A stretch of 64,000 nucleotides of DNA from Hymenobacter lapidiphilus (GTDB taxonomy: Bacteria > Bacteroidota > Bacteroidia > Cytophagales > Hymenobacteraceae). The DNA is taken from NCBI RefSeq assembly GCF_003417065.2, contig NZ_QVLT01000016.1, forward strand, positions 41,150 to 105,149. The letters run 5' to 3'. Positions 45,672 through 53,665 of this stretch are shown here, piece by piece (the first letter of the stretch is position 1; each line of letters starts with the position of its first letter). The notes beneath the pieces are model-generated. The model saw nothing but the letters and a program-made list of their open reading frames with translations. It was not told where the DNA came from and ran no database searches. A program made the position numbers and the translations under genes.

Positions 45672-46316
45672 ATGAGCTCCGACCACAATTCTCCCAAAAA
45701 AGTGGGTTCTACCCGCCCGGCTTCCGCCTTTCAGCGCATGGAGCGGATGCCGCCGCTGCTGATGATGCTCTACGTGGGCCTGGCCGGAATTACGGTGCTG
45801 TTTGTAGGACTGGTTGGGGCCTACGCCATTACGCACTTCCGGACTGGGGCACCCAGCGGGGTATTTGCTTTGCCGCGCTTCTTTTCGCTGAGCACCATTG
45901 TGCTGCTGGCCAGTAGTTACGTTATTGCCCAGGCCAGCCGCATTTATGCCCAGGACGATTTGCCCACGCTGCGCCGCTGCCTGGGGGCCACGCTGCTGCT
46001 GAGCTGCGTTTTCGCCGGCTTGCAGGTGCTGGGCTGGCGCGAACTGATGGCCCAGGGCGTCTTTTTCGACGGCATGGCCAGCGGCTCGTTCGTGTACCTG
46101 CTTTCGGCCCTGCACGTGGCGCACCTGCTGGGCGGCATGCTGTTTCTGCTGGTACTGCTAATTCGCACGCATTACGCCGCCGCCGACGCCGTGCGCACGC
46201 TCGTCTTCATTCGCAACCCTTACCGCCGCCTCCAGTTGCGCATGGTCACGCTCTACTGGCACTTCATCGACGGCCTCTGGATTGCGCTGTTTGCGGCCTT
46301 TCTGCTTCTATATTGA
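45672..46316 (+). CDS. Heme-copper oxidase subunit III-like protein
   Basis: A 214-residue inner-membrane protein with five hydrophobic segments. LLGGMLFLLVLLIRTHY and the final MVTLYWHFIDGLWIALFAAF (H-x-x-D-G-x-W near TM5) are the signature of cytochrome c oxidase subunit III. Subunits I and II are not adjacent. Subunit III stabilises subunit I and its proton uptake. ATG 45672 is chosen over a GTG-led extension because of a typical start. A terminator follows at 46345. Confidence 0.88.
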   Translation: MSSDHNSPKKVGSTRPASAFQRMERMPPLLMMLYVGLAGITVLFVGLVGAYAITHFRTGAPSGVFALPRFFSLSTIVLLASSYVIAQASRIYAQDDLPTLRRCLGATLLLSCVFAGLQVLGWRELMAQGVFFDGMASGSFVYLLSALHVAHLLGGMLFLLVLLIRTHYAAADAVRTLVFIRNPYRRLQLRMVTLYWHFIDGLWIALFAAFLLLY

Positions 46317-46344
46317 GTACCTATAGGTAAGCCGCCGAACCACT

Positions 46345-46386
46345 ACCGCCCCCGATACCTGAGCAGGTGCCGGGGGCGGTTTTTTG
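46345..46386 (+). terminator. Terminator of the oxidase subunit III gene
   Basis: ACCGCCCCCG pairs perfectly with CGGGGGCGGT, inner ACCT/AGGT, followed by six T residues. Confidence 0.85.
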
Positions 46387-46442
46387 GGTCGTAGATCTTA
46401 CGTCATCGCTGACGGCCGCGCCATGCTCCAACGTTCAACGAT

Positions 46443-46464
46443 GCGCGAAGCTGGAGCTTCGCGC
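46443..46464. repeat. Short perfect palindrome
   Basis: GCGCGAAGCT and AGCTTCGCGC around GG; 10-bp arms. It resembles the GC-rich REP-like units common in this type of genome, but only this copy is clear here. Confidence 0.5.
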
Positions 46465-46715
46465 AACCCGCTTTTGGCGCAAGTCCTGCTTAACCTAAGG
46501 CGCGAAGATCAGCGCAGCTAAGCCTCGCACCCTACGCCGTGCTGGCAGACTACTCCGCAACTTGAGTTAATCATTGTAGCGGCCGGAACGCCCTATCAGC
46601 CGCTACCGGAACCAGTAGTCAGCATACGGGGCAGCTGCTAAGTGCAAGCCACTGATTTTGAGCGGCGGGGCCGTACCTTGGATCCCGCATCCTATTCCTC
46701 ACTCCAATTCGCAAT

Positions 46716-48736
46716 ATGCGCCTTTCTACTTTTCTGCTGACGATGGGTGGCCTGCTGGCTGGCAGCCTATCGGCCACCGCTCAGCTACCCACCTACCGCC
46801 CCGTAGCCACCGACCTCGATGGCTCGGCGGCCGATGCCTGCGCCCGCGTGCATACCGGCTCGCGGCCCGCCCGGCCTACGCCAGTCTCAGCCACCGCCAG
46901 AAAATGGCGGGCTACGACGTCAAGTATTACAAGCTCGATATCCGGCTGAGCAATACCAGCCGCAACGTGGGCGGCACGGTTACCATTAAGGCCCGGACTG
47001 GCAGCCAGCCGCTCGACTCGCTGGCCTTCGAGCTGTTCAGCACCTTTACTATCGAGTCGGTGGTGGTAGACGGGCAGGCCAGCGCCGGCCTGCGCCGCAA
47101 GGGCCAGGGCGATGTAACGGTGGGCCTGGCCAAACCCGTGGCGGCCAACACGCTGTTTGAGGCCCGCATTACCTACAACGGTACGGCCCCCAACAGCAAC
47201 GCGGGTGCCATCGGCAACGCCCTGAATACCCGTATTGCGCCCACCTACAACGTGAGCACCACCTGGAGCCTGTCCGAGCCCTACAACGCCTACGAGTGGT
47301 GGCCCTGCAAACAGGTGCTCACTGATAAAGCCGACTCGACCGATGTGTGGGTGACCACGGCCGCCGCCAACAAAGTAGGCTCCAATGGCGTGCTGGAGCG
47401 CGTAACCAACCTGCCCAACAACGAGGTGCGCTACGAGTGGAAGTCGCGCCACCCGATTGACTACTATTTGGTTTCGGTGGCCGTAGCACCTTACATCGAG
47501 TATGTGAATTACGCCAACCCCGCCGGCGGCCCGCGCATTCCCATCGTCAACTACGTTTACAACCAGGCGGCCCTCAATTTCTACCGCCCCGAAATCGACC
47601 GCACGCCGGGCTTTATCGAAAGCTTCTCGGCCCAGGTGGGCCTCTACCCGTTTGCCAACGAGAAGTACGGCCACAGCATGGCGCCCATCGGCGGCGGCAT
47701 GGAGCACCAGACCATGACTACCCAGGATGGCTTCAACTTCACGCTCACGGCCCACGAGCTGTTCCACCAATGGTTCGGCGACAACGTAACCTGCGGGGCC
47801 TGGGAAGACATCTGGCTTAACGAAGGCTTTGCTTCCTATGGCGAGTACCTCGCCCTGAACGCGTTTTCTACGCCCACTTCGGCCCGTAGCTGGCTCAACC
47901 AGGCCCACAGCTCGACTATGAGCCAGCCCGGCGGCAGCATATTCGTGAATGATACCAGCAACGTGGGCCGCATCTTCAGCTCGCGGCTCAGCTACAAGAA
48001 GGGGGCCTCTGTTATCCACATGCTGCGCTACCTGCTCAACGACGACGCCAAGTTCTTCCGGGTGTTGCGCACCTATCAGAGCACATACGGCGGCCGCACG
48101 GCCCGCACCCGCGACCTGCAGCGGCTCTTCGAGGCCGAAGCGGGCCGCTCGCTGCAGTACTTCTTCGACCAGTGGTTCCGGGGTGAAGGCTACCCCACGT
48201 TTGCGCTGCGCTGGAACCAGACTGGCGGCCAGGTGTATCTGCAGAGCACCCAGACCGTATCGATGCCCACGGTTACGCCCTTTTTCCTGACCGATATTGA
48301 CTACCGCCTGACCTTTGCCGACAACAGCACCCGCACCATTCGCTTTGCCCAGACGCAGCCGGTACGCACATTGGCCGTGGCCGAGTCACGCGCGGTGGTC
48401 GGCATCGAAATCGACCCCGACCAGTGGCTGCTCAATGGCCTTGCCGGCTTAGTGGTGCGCGATGAGGGGGTTGTAACGAGCACCCAAGCGGCCCGCACGC
48501 CACAGCTCAGCGTGTACCCCAACCCCTGCCGCGACCAGTTGCGCCTGGCCGATTTCAGCGGCCCGAGCGCCCAGGCCGTGGTAACCGATGCCGCCGGCCG
48601 CGTGGTGTTACGCCAAATTATACCTGCGGCCCGCCCCATACTGCAAACCAGCACCCTGGCCCCCGGCCTTTACCACCTGCGCCTGCTCAGCCCCGATGGC
48701 TCGGCTAACCGTGCCCGGTTCGTGAAGGAGGACTAA
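46716..48736 (+). pseudogene. M1-family metallopeptidase with type IX sorting signal, frameshifted near its start
   Basis: The ATG 46716 begins a signal peptide (LLTMGGLLAGSLSATAQ), but that frame ends at 46949. The catalytic region is in another frame that continues from about 46860 (RPAYASLSHRQKMAGYDVKY) to 48736. One base restored near 46855-46862 (VHTG then LAARPAYASL) gives 673 residues. M1 features: GGGMEHQTM, HELFHQWFGD (HExxH) and NEGFASYGEYL (third ligand Glu). The C-terminal 80 residues, VYPNPCRDQLRLADF... and LAPGLYHLRLL, are a type IX secretion (type A) sorting domain, so the intact protein would be exported and surface-anchored or released. Confidence 0.82.
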
Positions 48737-48744
48737 AAAAGCAG

Positions 48745-48819
48745 AAACACTGCAAACAGGCAAGGCCGCTGAGTTTCCTCATGGAGGAAGTTCAGCGGCC
48801 TTGCCTGTTTGCAGTGTTT
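48745..48819 (+). terminator. Strong hairpin after the M1 peptidase
   Basis: 28-bp perfect arms beginning AAACACTGCAAACAGGC (48745) and mirrored to 48819, with CCTC/GAGG pairing at the tip. Directly after the stop. Confidence 0.8.
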
Positions 48820-48853
48820 AGTATTCAATCAGGAGTAACGGTACAATTCTGCG

Positions 48854-48940
48854 CGTCATGCTGAGCATGTCGGAGCATCTCTACCGCTTCGGTGCAGTGG
48901 TAAGCTCCAACAAAGCGGTAGAGATGCTTCGGCAAGCTCA
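48854..48940. repeat. Palindromic repeat (GTCATGCTGAGC family)
   Basis: CGTCATGCTGAGC ... GAGCATCTCTACCGCTT faces AAAGCGGTAGAGATGCTTC with matching arms and mismatches near the ends. Family of 11381 and 59749. Confidence 0.7.
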
Positions 48941-48987
48941 TTACTATACAGTTGCTTATGCACCACAACTCAGAAACCGGTTCCCGG

Positions 48988-49623
48988 TTAGCTTATCGGC
49001 TTTTTGTACGCTGTTATCAACTCTTCCACTTCAGGCGGGGCGAGGGGCAGGTTGAAAACGGCATCTACCAGCGCATCAAACGTGTCGGCCGGCGTGAAGA
49101 TGGCGTCGGTAAAGGGGTTGTTGGCGAGCCGGATAAAGCCAGGCTGACCATTAATACTCACTAAATCGACAGTTACGTTGCCAAAACGCTGATTGCAGCG
49201 GCCGGTGGCCGTGCAGTCGTTGGGCTGGGGCTTGAGAAAATATTTCTGGGTGCTTTCAGCGTAGTGCTCATGGCGCAGGGTCCGTTGGTCGGCCGCGCCC
49301 AACTGATAGCCCAGGTTCAGCACCCGGTCGCGGATGAAATCGAAGAAATGCTGGAAGTTGCCCGGTCCCATGCTCGGGTCGTAGAGGAATACGGCCCCGC
49401 GCTGGCCCTCCTTGCGGGCCAGCTGCACTCGGAACCTGGCCCCAGGCAAGCCGGCTTTCTGGTAGTGATAGGCCTTGAAATAAGGACCTGCCCAGTTAAG
49501 GTACACCTGTTGAACCAGCCACTGCTGCCTGCGCCGCTCCTGCGCCGGGCTGCGGTGCAGCGGCTGCCAAGCGCCCGATTCGGGGGCGGAGCCGGTAAAA
49601 AGCTGTTTGAGCAGATCGAGCAA
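48988..49623 (-). CDS. Unknown cytoplasmic protein
   Basis: A 211-residue protein without signal peptide or membrane segment. Charged, mixed alpha/beta; FKAYHYQKAGLPGARFRVQL and AVFLYDPSMGPGNFQHFFDF are the most regular parts, and two Cys lie near CTATGRCNQRFG. No family recognised. Codon use agrees with the neighbours. Confidence 0.65.
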   Translation of the reverse strand: MLDLLKQLFTGSAPESGAWQPLHRSPAQERRRQQWLVQQVYLNWAGPYFKAYHYQKAGLPGARFRVQLARKEGQRGAVFLYDPSMGPGNFQHFFDFIRDRVLNLGYQLGAADQRTLRHEHYAESTQKYFLKPQPNDCTATGRCNQRFGNVTVDLVSINGQPGFIRLANNPFTDAIFTPADTFDALVDAVFNLPLAPPEVEELITAYKKPIS

Positions 49624-49730
49624 AATAAGTAGCTGAATTTAAGGAGTAACCACAAGCCGGGTAAATGGTTTGTTGGCCGGCTGACAGCTCAAGCTTGAAA
49701 AACACGCCAGCATACGCCCTTGGTGGTCCC

Positions 49731-49764
49731 AAAAAAGCGGGGCTCCCGTTACCGGAAGCCCCGC
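49731..49764 (-). terminator. Terminator of the DUF2147 gene
   Basis: GCGGGGCT pairs with AGCCCCGC around a 12-nt loop; on the minus strand a T6 run follows. 24 nt after the stop. Confidence 0.8.
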
Positions 49765-49787
49765 CGAAGCTGGTGCAGTAGCGCGCC

Positions 49788-50225
49788 TTATTTCACCCGG
49801 GTCCAGGTCTGCGACTTGCCGATGAGCGAGAAGCCGATGTAGCCTTTCACCTCCATGGTGTTGGCGTTAATCATCTTCATGTAGCAGGAGTACGTTTTAC
49901 CGGTTTCCGGATCGTAGATTTTGCCGTCGTCCCATTTGTTGTTCTCGTCGTACTCGAAGCCGTTCATGAACACCATGCCCAGGCGGGGGCGGGTGCGAAG
50001 CTTGGGCTCGGGGTTCTGGGTGTCCGTCTTGGGCTTGCCGGATGCGTCGTTAGGCACCGTAAGTGACACAATTTTGCCGCAAAGCTTGGTACCACACTTG
50101 TAAATCTCGAAGGTGGCCTTCTTTTCAGCATTGGTCCATACGCCCAGCGGAGAGAGAGATTGGGCCGAAGCGGAGGAGAGCAGGCCAAAGAGAATGGCCA
50201 CGCTTAACAGAAGAAATTTTTTCAT
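49788..50225 (-). CDS. DUF2147 exported protein
   Basis: A 145-residue secreted protein (signal peptide MKKFLLLSVAILFGLLSSASA). The DUF2147 domain is recognised by GVWTNAEKKATFEIYKCGTKLCGKI near residues 29-53 and GKIYDPETGKTYSCYMK, and the C-terminal IGFSLIGKSQTWTRV. Lipocalin-like beta structure is expected; the function is not established. ATG 50225 by the signal peptide. Confidence 0.9.
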   Translation of the reverse strand: MKKFLLLSVAILFGLLSSASAQSLSPLGVWTNAEKKATFEIYKCGTKLCGKIVSLTVPNDASGKPKTDTQNPEPKLRTRPRLGMVFMNGFEYDENNKWDDGKIYDPETGKTYSCYMKMINANTMEVKGYIGFSLIGKSQTWTRVK

Positions 50226-50448
50226 GGAATTGAGGATGGTGAAGTGGGAGTTGATTCGTGGGAAAAGATAGTAAAATCCAGCTGAACCGGCCGCTCGGCC
50301 AGATTTTAAGCATACTTACCCTGTTGCAACTATGAAGCCAGAATCCGGCCATACTCACCCATGGAAAAAGTAAGGCTGGCAAAAGCAGGTGACTGTCAAT
50401 AAGATGGAAATAAATGCGGCTCTGGAGTGCAAAAAAAGCTGTTTTTAT

Positions 50449-50478
50449 TTTGAACCTTCCCTTTAGCGTTTAACTTTA
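50449..50478 (+). promoter_or_regulatory. Canonical Bacteroidetes promoter for a small transcript
   Basis: TTTG at 50449-50452 and TAACTTTA at 50471-50478 with an 18-bp spacer, matching the TTTG-N18/19-TAnnTTTG pattern apart from the last base. Transcription would begin around 50484-50486. Confidence 0.6.
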
Positions 50479-50574
50479 CCATGCGTAGTGAGTGCTACCG
50501 CCCCCGCCGGGCCGCCCTAAGGTGCTGGGCAGCGAAGCAGGGGTTATGTCGAATCTAAAGAAAGGAGGTACAAA

Positions 50575-50646
50575 ATGTCTAGTAGTCCCAACCAAATCCT
50601 GCCAAGCCTGTCGAATGTAGTCCGCATCACCGCCGGACGCGCCTAA
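50575..50646 (+). CDS. Candidate 23-residue peptide gene with perfect Shine-Dalgarno
   Basis: ATG at 50575 is preceded by AAAGGAGGTACAAA, a full GGAGGT at optimal spacing. Bacteroidetes seldom use such sites, apart from regulated genes such as rpsU, so it stands out. The peptide starts MSSSPNQILPSL and ends VVRITAGRA; it is not hydrophobic and is not a ribosomal protein I know. It may be a regulatory leader peptide or a short effector. Codon composition is mixed. Confidence 0.45.
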   Translation: MSSSPNQILPSLSNVVRITAGRA

Positions 50647-50769
50647 CAACAGCTTACGCGCGGAATCCTGTTAGCCCTTCAGGGTGGGTTCCCGCATTCT
50701 GGCAAGGTCTTACAAATAGATGGCGGGGCTGTACCCCAGTTCAGCCGCTTGGTAAGATTTGAAGGATTA

Positions 50770-50826
50770 GATGCCCGGTTTGCCCAGCAGCCTCGAAAAG
50801 GAGGTCTGCACAGGCAGCCGGGCATC
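50770..50826 (+). terminator. Large hairpin closing the small locus
   Basis: GATGCCCGG pairs with CCGGGCATC; inner TGCC/GGCA and CCTC/GAGG pairs extend it. A second AAGGAGGT lies inside the inner part. No U-run, so it may be a structural element rather than a terminator. Confidence 0.5.
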
Positions 50827-50918
50827 GTTGCGTTCAGGGGTTGGCGGAAAGAGTCGGTATTGTGGCCAGGAGAGGCAAATGGGGCTACGCAATGGCTCGG
50901 TCACCATGTGTAACCTCC

Positions 50919-51557
50919 CTAAAGCACCCGCCGCACCTGCATAAAGCGCTGCTCGTAGCCGGAACCTTCTACCTGGCTGATTTTAACGCCCGACTCGCGG
51001 CGGGCCGAGGAGGAATGCACGAACCGGATGGGCTCACCGGCATTGCTGATGATGATGCCCGCATGGCCCGGTGTGGTAGAAGTAGCAGCGGTACCAGTAA
51101 ACACCACAATGTCGCCGGGGCGGGCGGAAGCCCGCGGTACCGGACGGCCTGCATCAATCAGCATAGCGGTGGAATGAGGTGTGGGTACGCTATAACGGGC
51201 AAACACGTACATAATGAACCCCGAACAGTCGAACCCGATGCTGGGCGTGGCGCCGGCGTATAGATAGGGAGTGCCGAGCTGCCGCAGGGCAAAGGCTACA
51301 ATGCTATCGGCCTTGCTGGAGGGCGCAGCGGCCCGCAGGCCTGATGAAGGGTGTAACGGGCTCGGCGAAGCAGAATTGAGCGGTAGCTTACCAACGGCGG
51401 GCTCTGTGGCGGCTGGCGTGTAAGCTGTAGGGCGGGCCGGCGTGGGGGAGGCAGCTACCGCATCACGTACAGGAGCGGGGTGCGGCAAGCGCACCCAAAC
51501 CGCCCGTCCCACCAGCAGGACAATCACCAGCAAAAAAACTGACCAGACGTAGCGCAT
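50919..51557 (-). CDS. NlpC/P60-family (C40) peptidoglycan peptidase, membrane-anchored
   Basis: A 212-residue protein with one N-terminal membrane segment (VWSVFLLVIVLLVGRAVWV) and a Pro/Ala-rich linker of about 70 residues. The C40 domain has catalytic Cys in IGFDCSGFIMYV (about residue 116), His in TPGHAGIIIS, and the third polar residue near FVHSSSARRESG. It cleaves D-Glu-mDAP-type peptide bonds in the wall. ATG 51557 is used because the upstream frame lacks coding character. Confidence 0.88.
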   Translation of the reverse strand: MRYVWSVFLLVIVLLVGRAVWVRLPHPAPVRDAVAASPTPARPTAYTPAATEPAVGKLPLNSASPSPLHPSSGLRAAAPSSKADSIVAFALRQLGTPYLYAGATPSIGFDCSGFIMYVFARYSVPTPHSTAMLIDAGRPVPRASARPGDIVVFTGTAATSTTPGHAGIIISNAGEPIRFVHSSSARRESGVKISQVEGSGYEQRFMQVRRVL

Positions 51558-51768
51558 TGCTTGAATTAAAGTTTGTGGCTTGCTTAACGGTTGTGGTGTG
51601 GTGCGGGTTCCGGCGGGCTGGGTGGGCTCCGGCAAAGCGGAGCCGCAGCGGTAAAGATGCCGCATAATAGGCAGGTAATTGCAGCCTTTCGGGGTTTTCC
51701 CCGTTCTTTGCCCCAGCCGGCCCTCAGGGCCGGCTTTGTCCTCTTCGCCCACCCTTTTTCTCTTCTGA

Positions 51769-53580
51769 ATGCTCCTGACTGCTCCTCACCGCCGGCTGGC
51801 GGTGGCGGCCCTGGGCGTGCTGCTGGGCCACGTGGCTCCGGCTGCCCTGGCCGCGCCCACGCTACGCTATACGCTGGCCATGCCCGCTCCGCAAACCCAC
51901 TACTTCGAGGTCGAGATGAACCTTGATGGCTTCAATAAGGCCTATACCGACGTAAAAATGCCGGTCTGGGCACCTGGTTCGTACCTGGTGCGCGAGTTTG
52001 AGCGCAATGTGGAAGATTTTGGGGCTGTAGCCGGCAGCCAGCCGCTACGCACCGAGAAGATAGACAAGAACACCTGGCGCGTTTACCACCCTAAGGCCCG
52101 CAACTTTGCGGTGCGCTACAAGGTGTACGCCTACGAGCTGAGCGTGCGCACGAGCTTCATCGACGCCTCGCACGGCTACGTGAACGGCACGAGCGTATTT
52201 ATGTATCCGGCCGAAAACAAGCAGCTGCCCAGTCAGCTGGAGGTGAAGCCCGCCGCGGGTTGGAGCCAGGTAAGCACCAGCCTCAAGCCTACCGGTGGCA
52301 CCTTCACCTACCGCAGCAGCAACTACGACGAGCTGGCCGACTCGCCCATCGAAATCGGCAACCAGAAAATCTACACCTTCACGGCCAACGGCACGCCTCA
52401 CACGGTGGCCATGTACGGCGACCCGGCTGTAGACGAGCAGCGCCTCACCCGCGACATGCAGCGCGTGTGCGAGGAGGCCCATAAGGTGATGGACCGCAAT
52501 CCGCTCGACCGGTACCTGTTCATCGTGCACAACATCGACCGGGGCACCGGCGGCCTGGAGCACCTGTTCTCCACCACGCTGTCGGTGTCGCGCAACGCTT
52601 ACGCGACCGAGGCCGGCTGGAAAGGTTTTCTGGGGCTGGTGGCGCACGAGTATTTCCATCTCTGGAACGTGAAACGCATCCGGCCGGTGGCGCTGGGGCC
52701 GTTTGATTATGACAAGGAGAACTACACCCGCATGCTTTGGGTGAGTGAGGGCGGCACCGAATACTTCTCCAACCTGATTATGCAGCGGGCTGGCTTCGTG
52801 ACGCCTGACCAGTACCTGGCTGATCTGAGCAACGGTATCAACCGCGTCGAGAACACGCCCGGCAACAAGGTGCAGTCGGCCGCCGAGTCGAGCTTCGACG
52901 CCTGGATCAAGCAGTACCGTCCCAACGAAAACTCGGGTAACACGGCCATCAGCTACTACGACAAAGGCGAAGTAATTGGGGCCGTCCTCGACCTGATGGT
53001 GATCAACGCCACGAAAGGTGAGAAGCGCCTCGATGACGTGATGCGCTACCTCTACGACCAGTATTACCTTAAGCAGGGCCGCGGCTTTACCGATCAGGAG
53101 TACCAGGATGCCGTGGCCAAGGTAGCCGGCCAGCGCTTCGATGAGTTCTTCGCCAAGCACGTGTACGGCACCGAAATGCTGCCCTACGAGCAGGCCCTGA
53201 ACTACGCCGGCCTGCGCCTGAGCGTTACGCCCACGCCCGCCACCGAGGCCGACCTGGGTGCCCGCATCAGCCCCGCCGGCGGCCGCCAGACGGTGGCCAC
53301 CGTAGTGCGCAACGGCAGCGCCTGGCAGGGTGGCCTCAACGTAGGTGACGAAATTTTGAGCCTCGACGGCATGCGCGTAACCGACGACCTGAATAAGCTG
53401 CTGGCCGGCCGGCCGGTGGGCTCCACCGTTGAGGTGCTCGTAACCCGCGAGGGCCGGGTGCAGGAGGTGAGCTTCCCGCTGCTGGCCAGCCCCGTTAGCC
53501 GCTACCGCATCGAGCGCCAGCCCAACCCGACTGCCGAGCAGCAGCGCGTGTTCGATAAGTGGCTGCCAGTGCGCGGCTAA
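51769..53580 (+). CDS. M61-family metallopeptidase (glycyl aminopeptidase type) with PDZ domain
   Basis: A 603-residue exported zinc peptidase. A signal peptide is likely in residues 1-27 (LGHVAPAALA). The first 170 residues are a beta-domain typical of M61; HEYFHLWNVKRIRP (about residue 293) and SEGGTEYFSNL (about 325) give the zinc ligands. A PDZ domain occupies about 500-585 (VGDEILSLDGMRVTD). The family releases N-terminal Gly or Ala residues. It stands alone before a strong terminator. Confidence 0.92.
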   Translation: MLLTAPHRRLAVAALGVLLGHVAPAALAAPTLRYTLAMPAPQTHYFEVEMNLDGFNKAYTDVKMPVWAPGSYLVREFERNVEDFGAVAGSQPLRTEKIDKNTWRVYHPKARNFAVRYKVYAYELSVRTSFIDASHGYVNGTSVFMYPAENKQLPSQLEVKPAAGWSQVSTSLKPTGGTFTYRSSNYDELADSPIEIGNQKIYTFTANGTPHTVAMYGDPAVDEQRLTRDMQRVCEEAHKVMDRNPLDRYLFIVHNIDRGTGGLEHLFSTTLSVSRNAYATEAGWKGFLGLVAHEYFHLWNVKRIRPVALGPFDYDKENYTRMLWVSEGGTEYFSNLIMQRAGFVTPDQYLADLSNGINRVENTPGNKVQSAAESSFDAWIKQYRPNENSGNTAISYYDKGEVIGAVLDLMVINATKGEKRLDDVMRYLYDQYYLKQGRGFTDQEYQDAVAKVAGQRFDEFFAKHVYGTEMLPYEQALNYAGLRLSVTPTPATEADLGARISPAGGRQTVATVVRNGSAWQGGLNVGDEILSLDGMRVTDDLNKLLAGRPVGSTVEVLVTREGRVQEVSFPLLASPVSRYRIERQPNPTAEQQRVFDKWLPVRG

Positions 53581-53596
53581 ACCCGTCGGTTACCTC

Positions 53597-53645
53597 CACA
53601 TGCAAAACGCCCCCGCCGGAATCCGGTGGGGGCGTTTTGCATGTG
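53597..53645. terminator. Bidirectional terminator between M61 and kup
   Basis: 23-bp arms CACATGCAAAACGCCCCCG... and complement, one wobble mismatch, with a 3-nt loop. Confidence 0.85.
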
Positions 53646-53665
53646 ATGAAATGTCTGGAATGTGG

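Larger units (their letters stand above)
46317..46715. other. Gap of about 400 bp
   Basis: Contains the terminator at 46345-46386, a near-perfect palindrome GCGCGAAGCT-GG-AGCTTCGCGC at 46443-46464, and a GTAGCGGC...GCCGCTAC dyad near 46577-46615. A TACCTTG at 46674-46680 may be a -7 box for the next gene. I see no small gene. Confidence 0.5.
50485..50830 (+). ncRNA. Candidate structured small RNA or leader, about 345 nt
   Basis: Lies behind the promoter at 50449. It shows GCCC/GGGC pairing before the ORF, GTCCG/CGGAC and CTAACA/TGTTAG stems within and just after the ORF (the stop codon lies in the last stem), and a final hairpin at 50770-50826. I recognise no known RNA class; a tmRNA, 6S or SRP RNA signature is absent. 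The boundaries are inferred. Confidence 0.4.
50226..50918. other. Gap of about 690 bp containing a promoter-driven small locus
   Basis: The first 220 bases are a plain AT-rich upstream region. From 50449 to 50830 a canonical promoter, structured sequence, a short ORF and a hairpin are arranged in order (see the separate entries). The remaining 90 bases show nothing. Confidence 0.55.

Noticed and set aside
46443..46464. Possible regulatory operator in front of the M1 gene
   Set aside because: More like a short REP-type palindrome, 250 nt from the start and near the previous terminator.
50685..50705. Sequence resembling the T-box motif (AGGGTGG followed by CCCGC)
   Set aside because: The rest of a T-box (specifier stem, exact AGGGTGGNACCGCG) is missing and the class is essentially confined to Gram-positive bacteria.
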